NCBI GenBank assembly: GCA_944324625.1
Contig: CALUWZ010000030.1
Span: forward strand, 1 to 14,062
Origin: an uncultured Mailhella sp.
Lineage (GTDB): Bacteria; Desulfobacterota; Desulfovibrionia; Desulfovibrionales; Desulfovibrionaceae
Direction: 5' to 3'
Length of the DNA stretch: 14,062 nt
Shown here: in pieces, positions 6,470 to 13,753 of the stretch
Layout of the letters: every line of letters begins with the position of its first letter
How positions within the stretch are numbered: position 1 is the first letter of the stretch
Position numbers and translations under genes: made by a program
Notes under the pieces: generated by a model
What the model saw: only the letters and a program-made list of their open reading frames with translations
Told to the model about the DNA's origin: nothing
Databases searched by the model: none

Positions 6470-6631
6470 ATATGTGTGGAGGACACTTCAATATTTACTG
6501 TGAAAAGCTTATTCGGCATTGCGGCCGACAGTATGAACAATGACAAGATAGACCATGCAATAGTCTTTTTTTACACCGTTTACGGTATTTTTGCCTTTAT
6601 AAACCCTGCACTGAATTTTCATGAAAAATCC
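6470..6631. other. Intergenic stretch downstream of flavodoxin
   Basis: About 160 nt lie between the terminator and the flavodoxin stop. It holds one small minus-strand reading frame (6509-6622, listed separately) and a weak hairpin near 6576-6590 (ACACCG/CGGTAT with a T-run on the plus side). A plus-strand frame is also open here but continues as the shadow of flavodoxin. Nothing else was recognised. Confidence 0.4.
6509..6622 (-). CDS. Possible 37-aa small protein downstream of flavodoxin
   Basis: ATG at 6622 has a well-placed AAGGA six nucleotides upstream that partly overlaps the flavodoxin stop codon. The frame encodes 37 residues (start MKIQCRVYKGKNTVNG, end HTVGRNAE) with two Cys and a short hydrophobic patch (MVYLVIV). 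No family was recognised. The good ribosome-binding site and nine-nucleotide spacing are the only support; it could be a chance frame. Confidence 0.25.
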   Translation of the reverse strand: MKIQCRVYKGKNTVNGVKKDYCMVYLVIVHTVGRNAE

Positions 6632-7078
6632 TTACAGGCTTTTTGCCAGCCGTTCTGTCCATTCGGCAATTTCTGCTTTATTGGAAGAGGCATCCCCTTC
6701 CAGTTTCAGGCCTTCGGCAGCCAAAACCGCCTGAACTTCCTGCAGATGTTCTTCAATATAATCCACTCCGCCGCAAAAATACTGGAAGGAAGTATCGCCT
6801 GACGCAAAAGCTGCGCACTTGACCCCTGCCAGTCCCATAACGGAAAAATCTTCGGCAAAAGTTTCAAAATCACTTTGCAGGTCAATGGTATCCGTTCCCC
6901 AGACGGACGTTCCGAGCAGCACCATGTCATATCCTTCCGCCAAATCTTTCGGATCGGCATCTGCTGCGCTTTCGCACTTGACTGTATGGCCTTTTTCTTC
7001 CAAAAGACGCGCAATTTCCTCTGCTATGGATTGGGTGTTTCCGGTTTCAGAACCGTATACGATTCGCACAGTTGCCAT
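6632..7078 (-). CDS. fld: Flavodoxin (FMN electron carrier)
   Basis: This short-chain flavodoxin has exactly the 148-aa length of the classic Desulfovibrio protein. The FMN phosphate loop is SETGNT (residues 10-15). The 60s loop reads SVWGTDTIDLQ with W60 at the isoalloxazine-flanking position, and the 90s loop reads GDTSFQYFCGG. In D. vulgaris flavodoxin residue 98 is the Tyr that stacks on FMN; here F98 occupies it, with Y100 nearby. It carries low-potential electrons in the cytoplasm and substitutes for ferredoxin when iron is scarce. The start is supported by AAAGGAG upstream. Only 3 nt separate it from the preceding Cys-rich gene, so the pair forms one operon under the Fur-like box at 7505-7523. 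Transcription probably ends at the terminator at 6440-6469. Confidence 0.95.
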   Translation of the reverse strand: MATVRIVYGSETGNTQSIAEEIARLLEEKGHTVKCESAADADPKDLAEGYDMVLLGTSVWGTDTIDLQSDFETFAEDFSVMGLAGVKCAAFASGDTSFQYFCGGVDYIEEHLQEVQAVLAAEGLKLEGDASSNKAEIAEWTERLAKSL

Positions 7079-7081
7079 AAA

Positions 7082-7456
7082 TTATTCTCCTTTATGCAGT
7101 GTATGATTTTTGCATGAACAATTTTTGCAGTTTCCGCAGCACTTTTTTTCCCGTGTTTTCAAAATAATCAGCTTGGAACCGTTCGGCCCGATTTCCCTGC
7201 CCTTTTCCCCTTTAAAAAAGAGGCAGGCTGTGGGAACATTTGTACGGCCGAAAGCAGACTTGAAATAATCGGCCGCACTTTCTGCAATATGCCGAATATT
7301 TGCCGTATCAATAAAAATTCTTCCGCTTCCCGTGTAAGCACTCTGCAAAAGTTCAAGAACCGCCTCAGCCGCGCTGCGATTAAATTCACCGCTCACGCCT
7401 ACGTGCATATTTCCGTTGCTGTGCCTCAAATCCACTGAATATACTGCTGAACTCAT
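7082..7456 (-). CDS. Small Cys-rich protein cotranscribed with flavodoxin
   Basis: This 124-aa protein of unknown function starts at ATG 7456 with AGGAG five nucleotides or so upstream. Residues 1-100 look like a compact alpha/beta domain: beta (YSVDLRHSNGNMHVGVSG), helix (SAAEAVLELLQSAY), beta (RIFIDTANI), helix (AESAADYFKSAF), a pattern reminiscent of STAS-like folds. The C-terminus is a Cys cluster, KKCCGNCKNCSCKN (C106, C107, C110, C113, C115), suited to binding iron, zinc or an Fe-S centre. It is first in the Fur-controlled operon, three nucleotides before fld. From memory, D. vulgaris also has a Fur-regulated hypothetical gene beside its flavodoxin gene, so a role in iron limitation is plausible. 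No function is assigned. Confidence 0.75.
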   Translation of the reverse strand: MSSAVYSVDLRHSNGNMHVGVSGEFNRSAAEAVLELLQSAYTGSGRIFIDTANIRHIAESAADYFKSAFGRTNVPTACLFFKGEKGREIGPNGSKLIILKTREKKCCGNCKNCSCKNHTLHKGE

Positions 7457-7504
7457 AATTTCTCCTGTAGTTTCCCCGTTTCCGTTTCTTATATTTGCTT
7501 AATT

Positions 7505-7523
7505 GAAAATGAATGTCAATATC
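7505..7523 (-). promoter_or_regulatory. Fur-box-like operator over the flavodoxin-operon promoter
   Basis: The 19-mer GAAAATGAATGTCAATATC matches 14 of 19 positions of the classical Fur box (GATAATGATAATCATTATC). A minus-strand TTGACA (7519-7514) lies inside it. Candidate -10 elements are AAATAT (7496-7491, 17-nt spacer) or TATAAG (7493-7488, 20-nt spacer). Binding of Fe-Fur here would block RNA polymerase, giving iron repression of the Cys-rich gene and fld. Confidence 0.68.
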
Positions 7524-7545
7524 ATTTTTTGGAAATTTTTGATAT

Positions 7546-7583
7546 AAAAAAAAAAAAAAAGCTGCCCGTTGCCGGAACAGCTT
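7546..7583 (-). terminator. Rho-independent terminator after ppx
   Basis: On the minus strand AAGCTG (7583-7578) pairs with CAGCTT (7564-7559). An inner CCG/CGG closes a GCAA tetraloop across a small internal loop. A 15-nt T-run (7560-7546) follows. It ends the Ppx/GppA gene transcript just before the Fur-controlled promoter. Confidence 0.85.
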
Positions 7584-7610
7584 CAAAATATTGCACTTAT
7601 CTGACTAAAC

Positions 7611-9179
7611 TTATTGCAGTTTATTTTTCCACGTAAAATTATTCAGCCAAGACAGCGTGCCGCGCAGAAGGGGAAGTCCTTCTGACAGCTTTGCCTGCTC
7701 CACGCATTCGGGAACAGAACTTATGACGCACAGACCGGCCCCGCCGCCGTCAGCCTGCTCAAAATAAACGTCTTCAGCCAATTGGTCATGGCTTCTGTCC
7801 AAGGATTCCGCAATCTTGAGAAAAGAAGCAAGCACCGCCAGCTCGTTTTTACGCTCCTGCCTGATATTCTGTTCTCCGCCGAGAAGCACATTTTCCCTCA
7901 TGCGATGTGATCCGACCAATAGAGCCAGTTCTTTCTGGGCTTCATCGGTAAAACCGAGAAGTCCCGCATAATTTTTGACAATATAATAACCATGCTCGTC
8001 ATGGCAGGTAAAGGCAATACTTATTCCCACATCATGCAGAATGCCCGCAAAATACAGGAGCTGTCTGTCCTTTTCGGACAAAGCATGCAAACCGGCGTTT
8101 TTGGCGCTGTCAAAAAGACGGACAGCCAAATATGCCACATGCCGTGCGTGCTGTTCTTCAAATTTTACGGCTTTAGCCAGTTTAAAAACACTGTTTTCCT
8201 GAATAAGACTGCTGTTTTGGATTTTGACATGAGGAAACTTCTTTTCCACATAAGCACGCAAAAGCCCTTCCCTAAGACCAGAACCGCTTACAATACAGCC
8301 GGAAAAGCCGAGTTCTTCCATAACAGTCTGCAAAATGGCTGCCGCAGGAATAATGATATTGGCACGTTTGGGGTGCATGCCCATAATTGCCTTGCGTTCA
8401 TCTTCGGTCTTGGAGCAAAGCATACGCGCGGCCTTGCACAGGCTTGTATAAGAAAGAAAATTGTCTTCAAAAAAATTATCTTCTTCAAAGGCATGGGCAA
8501 GCCTGCTCAGAAACTGAACAGTGCCTGAACTGACAACCATTTCCTGCAGAACATAGGAAGACATGCGGCCAAGCGCATGGCTTGCCTGCAGACGCACGTA
8601 TTTCTGCATGCTTCGGTATTCGTCTTCGCTGATAACGCCGTGTTTGTCCTGCATAAACTGATCAGCCATGCGCACACAGCCGATTTTGACGGAATCCAAT
8701 TCCCTGTGCACATAGGAGTCACCGACAATAAATTCCGTGCTGCCGCCGCCTATATCCACAAAAAGGCGCAGAATTTCTGAAACTTCAAAATCCTGAGAAA
8801 CACCTTTATAAATAAGACGGGCCTCTTCCACCCCGGATATGGATTCAAACACAAGCCCGGTTTTTTCCGCAAGTTCCGCTAAAAATTCTTTTGCATTGCG
8901 GGCATCGCGGACAACGGACGTAGCAACGGCCAAACAATCGTCAATCTTGTATTCCCTGCAGATATCCGCGTAGGTTTTAAGAACCTCAACGGTTCTTTGC
9001 ATGACATCCTGTTTCAGTTCATTATCTAAAAAAGCACCTTCCCCAAGCTGAACCATTTCTTTTTCCTGAGTCAGCAGTTCAGTGGTGCCGTCAGGGTTAA
9101 TCTGTACGATATTCATGCGTACAGAATTGCTTCCAAGGTCTATAACCCCCACAACCTTTGAATCATTATATCTAACCAT
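7611..9179 (-). CDS. ppx: Ppx/GppA phosphatase fused to an HD domain (exopolyphosphatase / pppGpp phosphohydrolase)
   Basis: This 522-aa enzyme is predicted to hydrolyse terminal phosphates of polyphosphate and/or convert pppGpp to ppGpp. The N-terminal ASKHA-fold phosphatase covers about 8-310: phosphate loops DLGSNS (14-19) and DIGGGSTEF (142-150), the catalytic-Glu motif SGVEEARLIY (115-124), SSGTVQ (217-222) and GSGLREG (299-305). The C-terminal region (about 325-522) is an HD-type domain with H347, the H382-D383 pair (GILHDVG), H396 and D461. Its length and architecture match the long Ppx class of E. coli rather than the short Ppx1 form. ATG 9179 is chosen because the domain begins within about ten residues; an in-frame GTG at 9209 is possible, but its only purine stretch directly abuts it. 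Upstream is the terminator of the ACT gene, so it probably has its own promoter. Exopolyphosphatase versus GppA activity cannot be settled from sequence. Confidence 0.9.
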   Translation of the reverse strand: MVRYNDSKVVGVIDLGSNSVRMNIVQINPDGTTELLTQEKEMVQLGEGAFLDNELKQDVMQRTVEVLKTYADICREYKIDDCLAVATSVVRDARNAKEFLAELAEKTGLVFESISGVEEARLIYKGVSQDFEVSEILRLFVDIGGGSTEFIVGDSYVHRELDSVKIGCVRMADQFMQDKHGVISEDEYRSMQKYVRLQASHALGRMSSYVLQEMVVSSGTVQFLSRLAHAFEEDNFFEDNFLSYTSLCKAARMLCSKTEDERKAIMGMHPKRANIIIPAAAILQTVMEELGFSGCIVSGSGLREGLLRAYVEKKFPHVKIQNSSLIQENSVFKLAKAVKFEEQHARHVAYLAVRLFDSAKNAGLHALSEKDRQLLYFAGILHDVGISIAFTCHDEHGYYIVKNYAGLLGFTDEAQKELALLVGSHRMRENVLLGGEQNIRQERKNELAVLASFLKIAESLDRSHDQLAEDVYFEQADGGGAGLCVISSVPECVEQAKLSEGLPLLRGTLSWLNNFTWKNKLQ

Positions 9180-9225
9180 GCTTATTTTGCCCAAAAAAAT
9201 TGAACGCACCCTTTATTAAATATAT

Positions 9226-9254
9226 AAAAAAAGCAATGCCCCAAGCATTGCTTT
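9226..9254 (-). terminator. Rho-independent terminator after the tatA-ACT unit
   Basis: On the minus strand AAAGCAATGC (9254-9245) and GCATTGCTTT (9239-9230) form a perfect 10-bp stem with a TTGGG loop and a T-run down to 9226. It lies 14 nt past the ACT gene stop and separates that unit from ppx. Confidence 0.9.
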
Positions 9255-9267
9255 CTCCTCAAAAAAA

Positions 9268-9702
9268 TTAATGCGTACCGCAAACCTTGGAAACGGGAAG
9301 TACGGTGATATTATGCTTTTTCAGCTCGTCAAGCGCATATTCCGTTCTGTCCAGACGGAAAATAAGCGTTGCGTTTTCACTGTTTTTCTGCACAAAAGCA
9401 TACATGTATTCCACATTGACTTCGGCATTCTGCAAAACTTCCAAAATAGCCTGCAGACCGCCCGGATTGTCACCGACTTCCACGGCAACAACGCCTGTTT
9501 TGCCGACGGTAAAGCCTTTATCTTTAAGCACGCTCTGCGCTTTGGCCGTATCGTCAACAATAAGGCGCAGAATACCGAAATCGGACGTATCCGCCAAGGA
9601 CAGGGCACGGATATTGATATTGGCTTCAGACAGGGTTTTGGTCACTTCCATAAGTCTGCCTGCTTTATTTTCAAGAAAAACGGAAATTTGTTCGACAATC
9701 AT
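9268..9702 (-). CDS. Tandem ACT-domain protein (amino-acid-binding regulatory protein)
   Basis: The 144-aa protein is built of two ACT domains and nothing else. The first is at about 1-70 ([20 protein letters not shown], then [12 protein letters not shown]) and the second at about 72-140 ([20 protein letters not shown], then [10 protein letters not shown]). The ENKAGRL and DNPGGL turns are the usual ligand-binding loops between beta-1 and helix-1. Stand-alone tandem ACT proteins of this size often accompany phenylacetate-CoA-ligase-like genes, which are not in this window. Its target is unknown; it probably senses an amino acid in the cytoplasm. The start at 9702 has GAAGG upstream inside the end of tatA, and the two genes are 2 nt apart, indicating coupled translation. 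A terminator follows directly. Confidence 0.88.
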   Translation of the reverse strand: MIVEQISVFLENKAGRLMEVTKTLSEANINIRALSLADTSDFGILRLIVDDTAKAQSVLKDKGFTVGKTGVVAVEVGDNPGGLQAILEVLQNAEVNVEYMYAFVQKNSENATLIFRLDRTEYALDELKKHNITVLPVSKVCGTH

Positions 9703-9704
9703 GT

Positions 9705-9902
9705 TTAGCCTTCTTTCTTTTCGTTATTGTCAGAGTTTTTATTCGGCGTAATATCTATTTCATCAGGCTGGGTTGCACCTTGTTTAAAGTTGCGAATGGC
9801 TTTGCCGAGACCGCTGCCGATTTCAGGCAGACGCTTCGCACCGAAAATAACAAGAACCAAAACCAAAATGATCAAAAGCTCCTGCATACCTATTCCAAAC
9901 AT
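9705..9902 (-). CDS. tatA: Twin-arginine translocase subunit TatA
   Basis: This 65-aa TatA/TatE protein forms the pore or membrane-thinning component of the Tat system for folded proteins. A single N-terminal TM is seen ([13 protein letters not shown], about residues 8-20). It is followed by the [20 protein letters not shown] hinge and amphipathic helix, then a charged tail (about 45-65). The FG...LP...G...G pattern is diagnostic, and the Pro in the hinge and short length favour TatA over TatB. The start at ATG 9902 is set by GGAGG five nucleotides upstream; a TTG at 9914 in the same frame overlaps that site. No tatB or tatC is present nearby. It is transcribed from the promoter at 9931-9959 and coupled to the ACT gene. 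Confidence 0.93.
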   Translation of the reverse strand: MFGIGMQELLIILVLVLVIFGAKRLPEIGSGLGKAIRNFKQGATQPDEIDITPNKNSDNNEKKEG

Positions 9903-9930
9903 ACATACCTCCAACCTTCACTTTTCTTTG

Positions 9931-9959
9931 TTTATACCTGCCATTGCGGATTTGGTCAA
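9931..9959 (-). promoter_or_regulatory. Strong sigma70-type promoter of the tatA-ACT unit
   Basis: On the minus strand TTGACC (9959-9954, 5/6), a 17-nt spacer and TATAAA (9936-9931, 5/6) form a near-consensus promoter. It lies about 30 nt before the tatA start, between it and the hypothetical gene ending at 10002. No terminator was seen between that gene and this promoter, so some read-through is possible. Confidence 0.75.
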
Positions 9960-10001
9960 GTGCTGAATTAACAAGTCTGCCCTGCCAATACAGGAACAAA
10001 G

Positions 10002-10295
10002 CTATGCTTCCCCTTCCAGATAGCGCCTGCGCAGAGTTTTTTTCTCCTGCACATACAGTGCCATGGTTTTTTCAAACTCGTCATCCCCCAGAAGAGGCGC
10101 AAGGGAAGAAAGAAAATCCGCATCAACGGGCAAAAACGCTTCAAAAGCTTTTGCCTCGGCATAATCCCCTGCCTGCTCAAGACGGAAAACCTCGTCCATA
10201 ACCCTGCCGCCAAGTTCGCGAACTGTTTCGCTCATGCCCTTTTCTTCTTCAAGCATAAGCATTTTGCCAAGTTTTTGACGTTCTTCTTTTGTCAT
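10002..10295 (-). CDS. Hypothetical 97-aa protein
   Basis: The product is a small, soluble, Glu/Leu-rich and probably all-helical protein of unknown family. It has no TM, no signal peptide and no Cys. The N-terminus (TKEERQKLGKMLMLEEEKGM) and C-terminus (EKKTLRRRYLEGEA) are strongly charged. The start ATG at 10295 overlaps the TGA of the large TPR gene (ATGA), and GAGG lies 5 nt upstream within that gene's last codons, so translation is coupled. That coupling suggests the product works with the TPR protein, perhaps as a binding partner. No function is assigned. Confidence 0.7.
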   Translation of the reverse strand: MTKEERQKLGKMLMLEEEKGMSETVRELGGRVMDEVFRLEQAGDYAEAKAFEAFLPVDADFLSSLAPLLGDDEFEKTMALYVQEKKTLRRRYLEGEA

Positions 10296-12793
10296 TGCAG
10301 CCTCATGCTGTTTCTTCTAATTTCCGCGGCTTCGCTGATTTTTCCCTGCACGTCCAAAGCACGGGCAAGTTCAGCCCAAGCGGAACGCCGCATGGGCAAA
10401 AGGGCAATGCTTTGCCTTGCCAGCATTTCGGCAAGCGCGGCATCTTCCTTGCTGTCAAGATACAATCCTGCCAAAAGCTGCAGGCTGACTGCGTCCTCAC
10501 TGTTTTTCTGCAGGGCAGTCTGCAGATATTCGCGGGCCTTGTCATATTTTTCCTGCTGAATACAGAGTTTTGCAAGACAGCGGTAAGGCACGGAACTTTG
10601 GCTGTCAGCCTGCACCGCAAGTTCATACTGTTCCCGTGCCTCCGCAAAATTCTTTTCCTTTTCCGCAATTTCGCCAAGCCGTATTCTTGCATACACATGG
10701 TCGGGCTTCAGGGCCAGACTTGCCAGAAAAAATTCCTTGGCAGCCTTTTTGTCCTCAAGGGCAAGGCAGGTGGTTCCCAGATTGTAGCAGGTGGAAAAAT
10801 CCCTGCTGTTTTTGCTGTAGGCAACCTCAAAGGCATTTTTTGCCTCGGCGTGCCTGCCCAAATCAGCAAGGCAGACTCCAAGGGAATTCCACGCCAGAAT
10901 ATTGTCCGTATCCGCAAGCAGAGCCATACGGTATTCTTCAACCGCTCCGAACGTATCTCCCAAACTGAATTTTCTGTCTGCACTGATGTTTATGGCAAGG
11001 CTGTCCAAAATGCCCACATGGGGCGCAGGCAGAAGCAAGGCATAGTTCAGAGCCTTGCGCACGCCTTCCCACATTTCGGCGGGACTGTAATTTAAAAACG
11101 GATACGAGCAAAGCCCTGCCGCACCCGACAGACCGAATTTCTTTTCCAAATGCTGCAGAGCATCCTTATAAAGCGCCTGCAGTTCTTCGGCACTGCTGTT
11201 TTTGTGATAAACCAAAATACTGTTGAAACTCATGGTGCCGAACTGGGGAATTTCCGCATAAATGCCTTTTTTTCTGCCGTTTTTCTGAAGATACTGCACA
11301 AAAGCGGAAAGCACTGTTTTCATGGCATGCTCTTCTTTTTCCCCGAAACTGTTTTCTTCAGCCTGTTCCGCAAACGGCCTGCCGTTCCAGTGCAGAAGCA
11401 AAAGAGCAAGGGCAAATTTCGGATTTTCTTCCTTGGCTATGTCCTCGTTCACGGCATTGACAAAATCCCGATAAGCGCGGCATACGATTTTTCTGTCCAC
11501 TTCCATATCGGCAAAAGAACTTTCCGCCGCATAAAAAAGCCTGTCACCTGCCTGCACGCTTGCGGTGGGGTCATGCAAAAGCACAATTTCCGCCTCGGCA
11601 TGATTTTTATACACTTTGCGCAGCACAATTTCGGCCTTGCGCACATCCTGACTGCCGACGGCAAAGCACATGCCTTCCAAAGCTCCGCTTTCCCGTCCCA
11701 AATCCACTTCCAGCCGAGAATAAGGCATAACTTCCGTCACAATGCCGCCCTGCTGCAAAATCTGCTTGTAGGAAAGACTCTGCATTCCTGCCATACTGCC
11801 TTTTTCCCTGCCTTCCTGCAGGCGCTTTGCCGTAATTTTTGCCTTATGCACCAATAAATGCGGAACCTCCTCCACATCTCTGGAATCAGCCGTTCCGTCC
11901 CAGTCCTGCGGAAAAAGCGCATACCCTGCGCAAAGTCCGAGCCGAACGGCTTTTTCTTTTAAAAACGGCTTCTTATAGGTATCCACAGGAACAGTCTCGG
12001 AAATGGCAAGACAGTCATGGGCAAGGTTGTCCATCATTTTTCGGGACGCTCCCGGAAACAGCACGGCAAAATTTTCGCCGTCAAGCAGGGTGCAGCAGGC
12101 ATCGGCGGGTATGCTTGCCTTGATTTTTTCTGCCAAAATGCCGTAACAGGTTTCGGCGGCATGCCAGCCGAGAACGGAACGCAGCACATTCAGGCCCAAA
12201 ACGGGCAAAACCATGAGCCCCACACTGCTCTGACGGGAAAGAGGCGCATAAAATTCCTCCCTGCCTTCATCCTGTCCGAAAGGCAGGGCAGGCAAAGCAA
12301 TTCCCGCAAGGGGAAATTCGTCTTCCTGCTTCTGCGTGTCATGCTGCATGGCACTGTGAAAATAAGAATTTATGGCAAGCACTTCTTTTTTCAGCCTGTC
12401 CATAAAAAACTGCGGGCGCATAAGACCGCTTTTTTCATCCAGCCGTTCTTTTTTCAGAAGCCGTATTTTTTCAAGACAAAGCTCCGTCACCGCACCCAGC
12501 ATTTTTGCCGTATTTTCCTGCAGCTCCGCACCCTGCAGAAGCAGTATGCCGAGCAGAAAATTCTGATGGCGCAGAGGCAAAAGCAGTTTCCGTTCTTCAG
12601 CTATATACACATACTCTTTCAGTTCGTCCTGCACGGGAAAATACAGGGCATGGCTTTCAAATTCAAGGAAATTGGCCAAATCGCGGCAAAGCGTTTCTTC
12701 ATGCTCAAGCAGATCGCGGCGGGAAAGCATAAACCGTTTTTCCGCAAAAGACTGTTCATTAACTTCTGAATTTGCATTGCTTTCTTTTGACAT
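10292..12793 (-). CDS. Large TPR protein with GAF-like and two degenerate GGDEF-like domains
   Basis: This is an 833-aa cytoplasmic protein. Residues 25-115 look GAF-like. Residues 119-330 have the outline of a diguanylate cyclase domain (DEKSGLMRPQFFMDRL at its start, then LDGENFAVLFP where GGDEF should be), but the motif is DGENF, so cyclase activity is doubtful. A beta-rich linker (about 350-420, EVDLGRESGALEGMCFAVG) follows. A second region (about 455-590) has cyclase-like strands and FGTMSFNSILVY in the GGDEF position, then ALNYAL like the terminal helix. Residues about 605-833 are six to seven TPR units (for example AWNSLGVCLADLGRHAEAKNA). This suggests a c-di-GMP- or nucleotide-sensing scaffold rather than an enzyme. 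The start has AGGAGG five nucleotides upstream and is 15 nt after lysO. It overlaps the next gene by 4 nt. Confidence 0.8.
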   Translation of the reverse strand: MSKESNANSEVNEQSFAEKRFMLSRRDLLEHEETLCRDLANFLEFESHALYFPVQDELKEYVYIAEERKLLLPLRHQNFLLGILLLQGAELQENTAKMLGAVTELCLEKIRLLKKERLDEKSGLMRPQFFMDRLKKEVLAINSYFHSAMQHDTQKQEDEFPLAGIALPALPFGQDEGREEFYAPLSRQSSVGLMVLPVLGLNVLRSVLGWHAAETCYGILAEKIKASIPADACCTLLDGENFAVLFPGASRKMMDNLAHDCLAISETVPVDTYKKPFLKEKAVRLGLCAGYALFPQDWDGTADSRDVEEVPHLLVHKAKITAKRLQEGREKGSMAGMQSLSYKQILQQGGIVTEVMPYSRLEVDLGRESGALEGMCFAVGSQDVRKAEIVLRKVYKNHAEAEIVLLHDPTASVQAGDRLFYAAESSFADMEVDRKIVCRAYRDFVNAVNEDIAKEENPKFALALLLLHWNGRPFAEQAEENSFGEKEEHAMKTVLSAFVQYLQKNGRKKGIYAEIPQFGTMSFNSILVYHKNSSAEELQALYKDALQHLEKKFGLSGAAGLCSYPFLNYSPAEMWEGVRKALNYALLLPAPHVGILDSLAINISADRKFSLGDTFGAVEEYRMALLADTDNILAWNSLGVCLADLGRHAEAKNAFEVAYSKNSRDFSTCYNLGTTCLALEDKKAAKEFFLASLALKPDHVYARIRLGEIAEKEKNFAEAREQYELAVQADSQSSVPYRCLAKLCIQQEKYDKAREYLQTALQKNSEDAVSLQLLAGLYLDSKEDAALAEMLARQSIALLPMRRSAWAELARALDVQGKISEAAEIRRNSMRLQ

Positions 12794-12808
12794 ATCATCC
12801 TCCTGCTT

Positions 12809-13753
12809 TTAACGGAAATACAGCACCAAAGGCACAAGAAACGGCACGGCAAGGGTCAGCACCACACCCGTAAAAATGGCGATAATGGCATAACGCTCGC
12901 CGCAAAATTTTGCGATAATGGGCAGAGAACTGTCATTGGACGTGGCCCCGCCCGCAAACACGGGACCGAGCATGCCGAACCGGCGCAGCATAACGGGCGT
13001 AAACACAAGACATGCCACTTCGCGCATGATATTGGCGAGCAAAGCCACCGAACCCAAGGCAGGACTGACTTCCTGCGAAATAATGGTGGACGAAAGACTG
13101 TAATAGCCGAGTCCCATGCCCACGGCAACGGAATCAAGCACGGCAAGCCCCGGAACAAAATAACTAGCCGCCACGGAACCGAGCACCGTTCCCGCAACAG
13201 TGGCAATGGGCATTATAATAATGGTACCTTTCAGCTCCTGAATGATTTTAAAAGCATGCAGGTCAAAGCCAACGCTCATGCCGGCCAGAAAAAGCAGAAT
13301 ATACAAAGCCCAAACCGCATACAGGCCGCCGGAAAGTTCCGCAGGCAAAAGATTCAGATATCCCAAAACAACACCGCTCAAAAAGAAGCACAGCACAGTG
13401 CAGGAACTTTTTATGGCAGTCCATTTGCTGACTTCCACAGCCTCGTCATTTTTATCGCTCATCTTCCGCCTTTCGGTATTCAGGGCTTCCCTGTAACAGA
13501 TTTTTGCCACCAAATAGGCAAAAATCAAAGAACCCAGCACGGCAAAAAACGTAATGCAAAGAGCCTGCAGACCCAGCACTTTGATTTCCTGCATGAGTTT
13601 TTCGTCCACGCCAAGTCCGAGGCCGAGCAAAAACAGCAAAACCCATACGGAAAAAGTCAGCAGTTTATCGGTATACTGCACGGCCGTGCGGGAATGACGA
13701 AAAAGATAGCCGAAAGGAATACCGGCAACAAGCACATAAATGGAAGTAAACAT
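12809..13753 (-). CDS. lysO: LysO-type L-lysine exporter (DUF340 family)
   Basis: The 314-aa inner-membrane protein has about eight to ten TM segments and two homologous halves. It is related to E. coli LysO (YbjE), which exports L-lysine and its toxic analogue thialysine. The N-terminal half carries LLFLLGLGLGVDEKL (about 40-54). The C-terminal half carries LAGMSVGFDL, GMGLGYYSLSSTIISQ (about 212-227), ALLANIMREV (about 237-246) and GGATSNDSSLPIIAKF (about 268-283), the family's most conserved stretches. ATG at 13753 is preferred, overlapping the previous gene's stop by one base (TGATG), with AAGGA upstream; the TTG one codon earlier is less likely. A hydrophilic loop with ERRKMSDKNDE (94-104) joins the halves. 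It is cotranscribed with the VTT gene before it and the TPR gene after it. The exported substrate here is inferred from the family. Confidence 0.88.
   Translation of the reverse strand: MFTSIYVLVAGIPFGYLFRHSRTAVQYTDKLLTFSVWVLLFLLGLGLGVDEKLMQEIKVLGLQALCITFFAVLGSLIFAYLVAKICYREALNTERRKMSDKNDEAVEVSKWTAIKSSCTVLCFFLSGVVLGYLNLLPAELSGGLYAVWALYILLFLAGMSVGFDLHAFKIIQELKGTIIIMPIATVAGTVLGSVAASYFVPGLAVLDSVAVGMGLGYYSLSSTIISQEVSPALGSVALLANIMREVACLVFTPVMLRRFGMLGPVFAGGATSNDSSLPIIAKFCGERYAIIAIFTGVVLTLAVPFLVPLVLYFR

Noticed and set aside
6476..6802. Plus-strand reading frame of about 108 codons beginning just after the second terminator
   Set aside because: More than half is antisense to the well-supported flavodoxin gene, the GTG start has no clear ribosome-binding site, and no family resemblance is seen.
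7541..7560. Poly-A tract as a possible phase-variable repeat
   Set aside because: It is the T-run of the minus-strand ppx terminator, and its position relative to the next promoter offers no clear switching role.
9900..9914. TTG start at 9914 for tatA
   Set aside because: It overlaps the GGAGG site; ATG 9902 gives the normal TatA N-terminus with correct spacing.
10289..12769. Long plus-strand frames opposite the TPR gene (up to about 268 codons)
   Set aside because: They are antisense shadows of a gene with convincing TPR and GGDEF-like patterns; no supported starts or domains.
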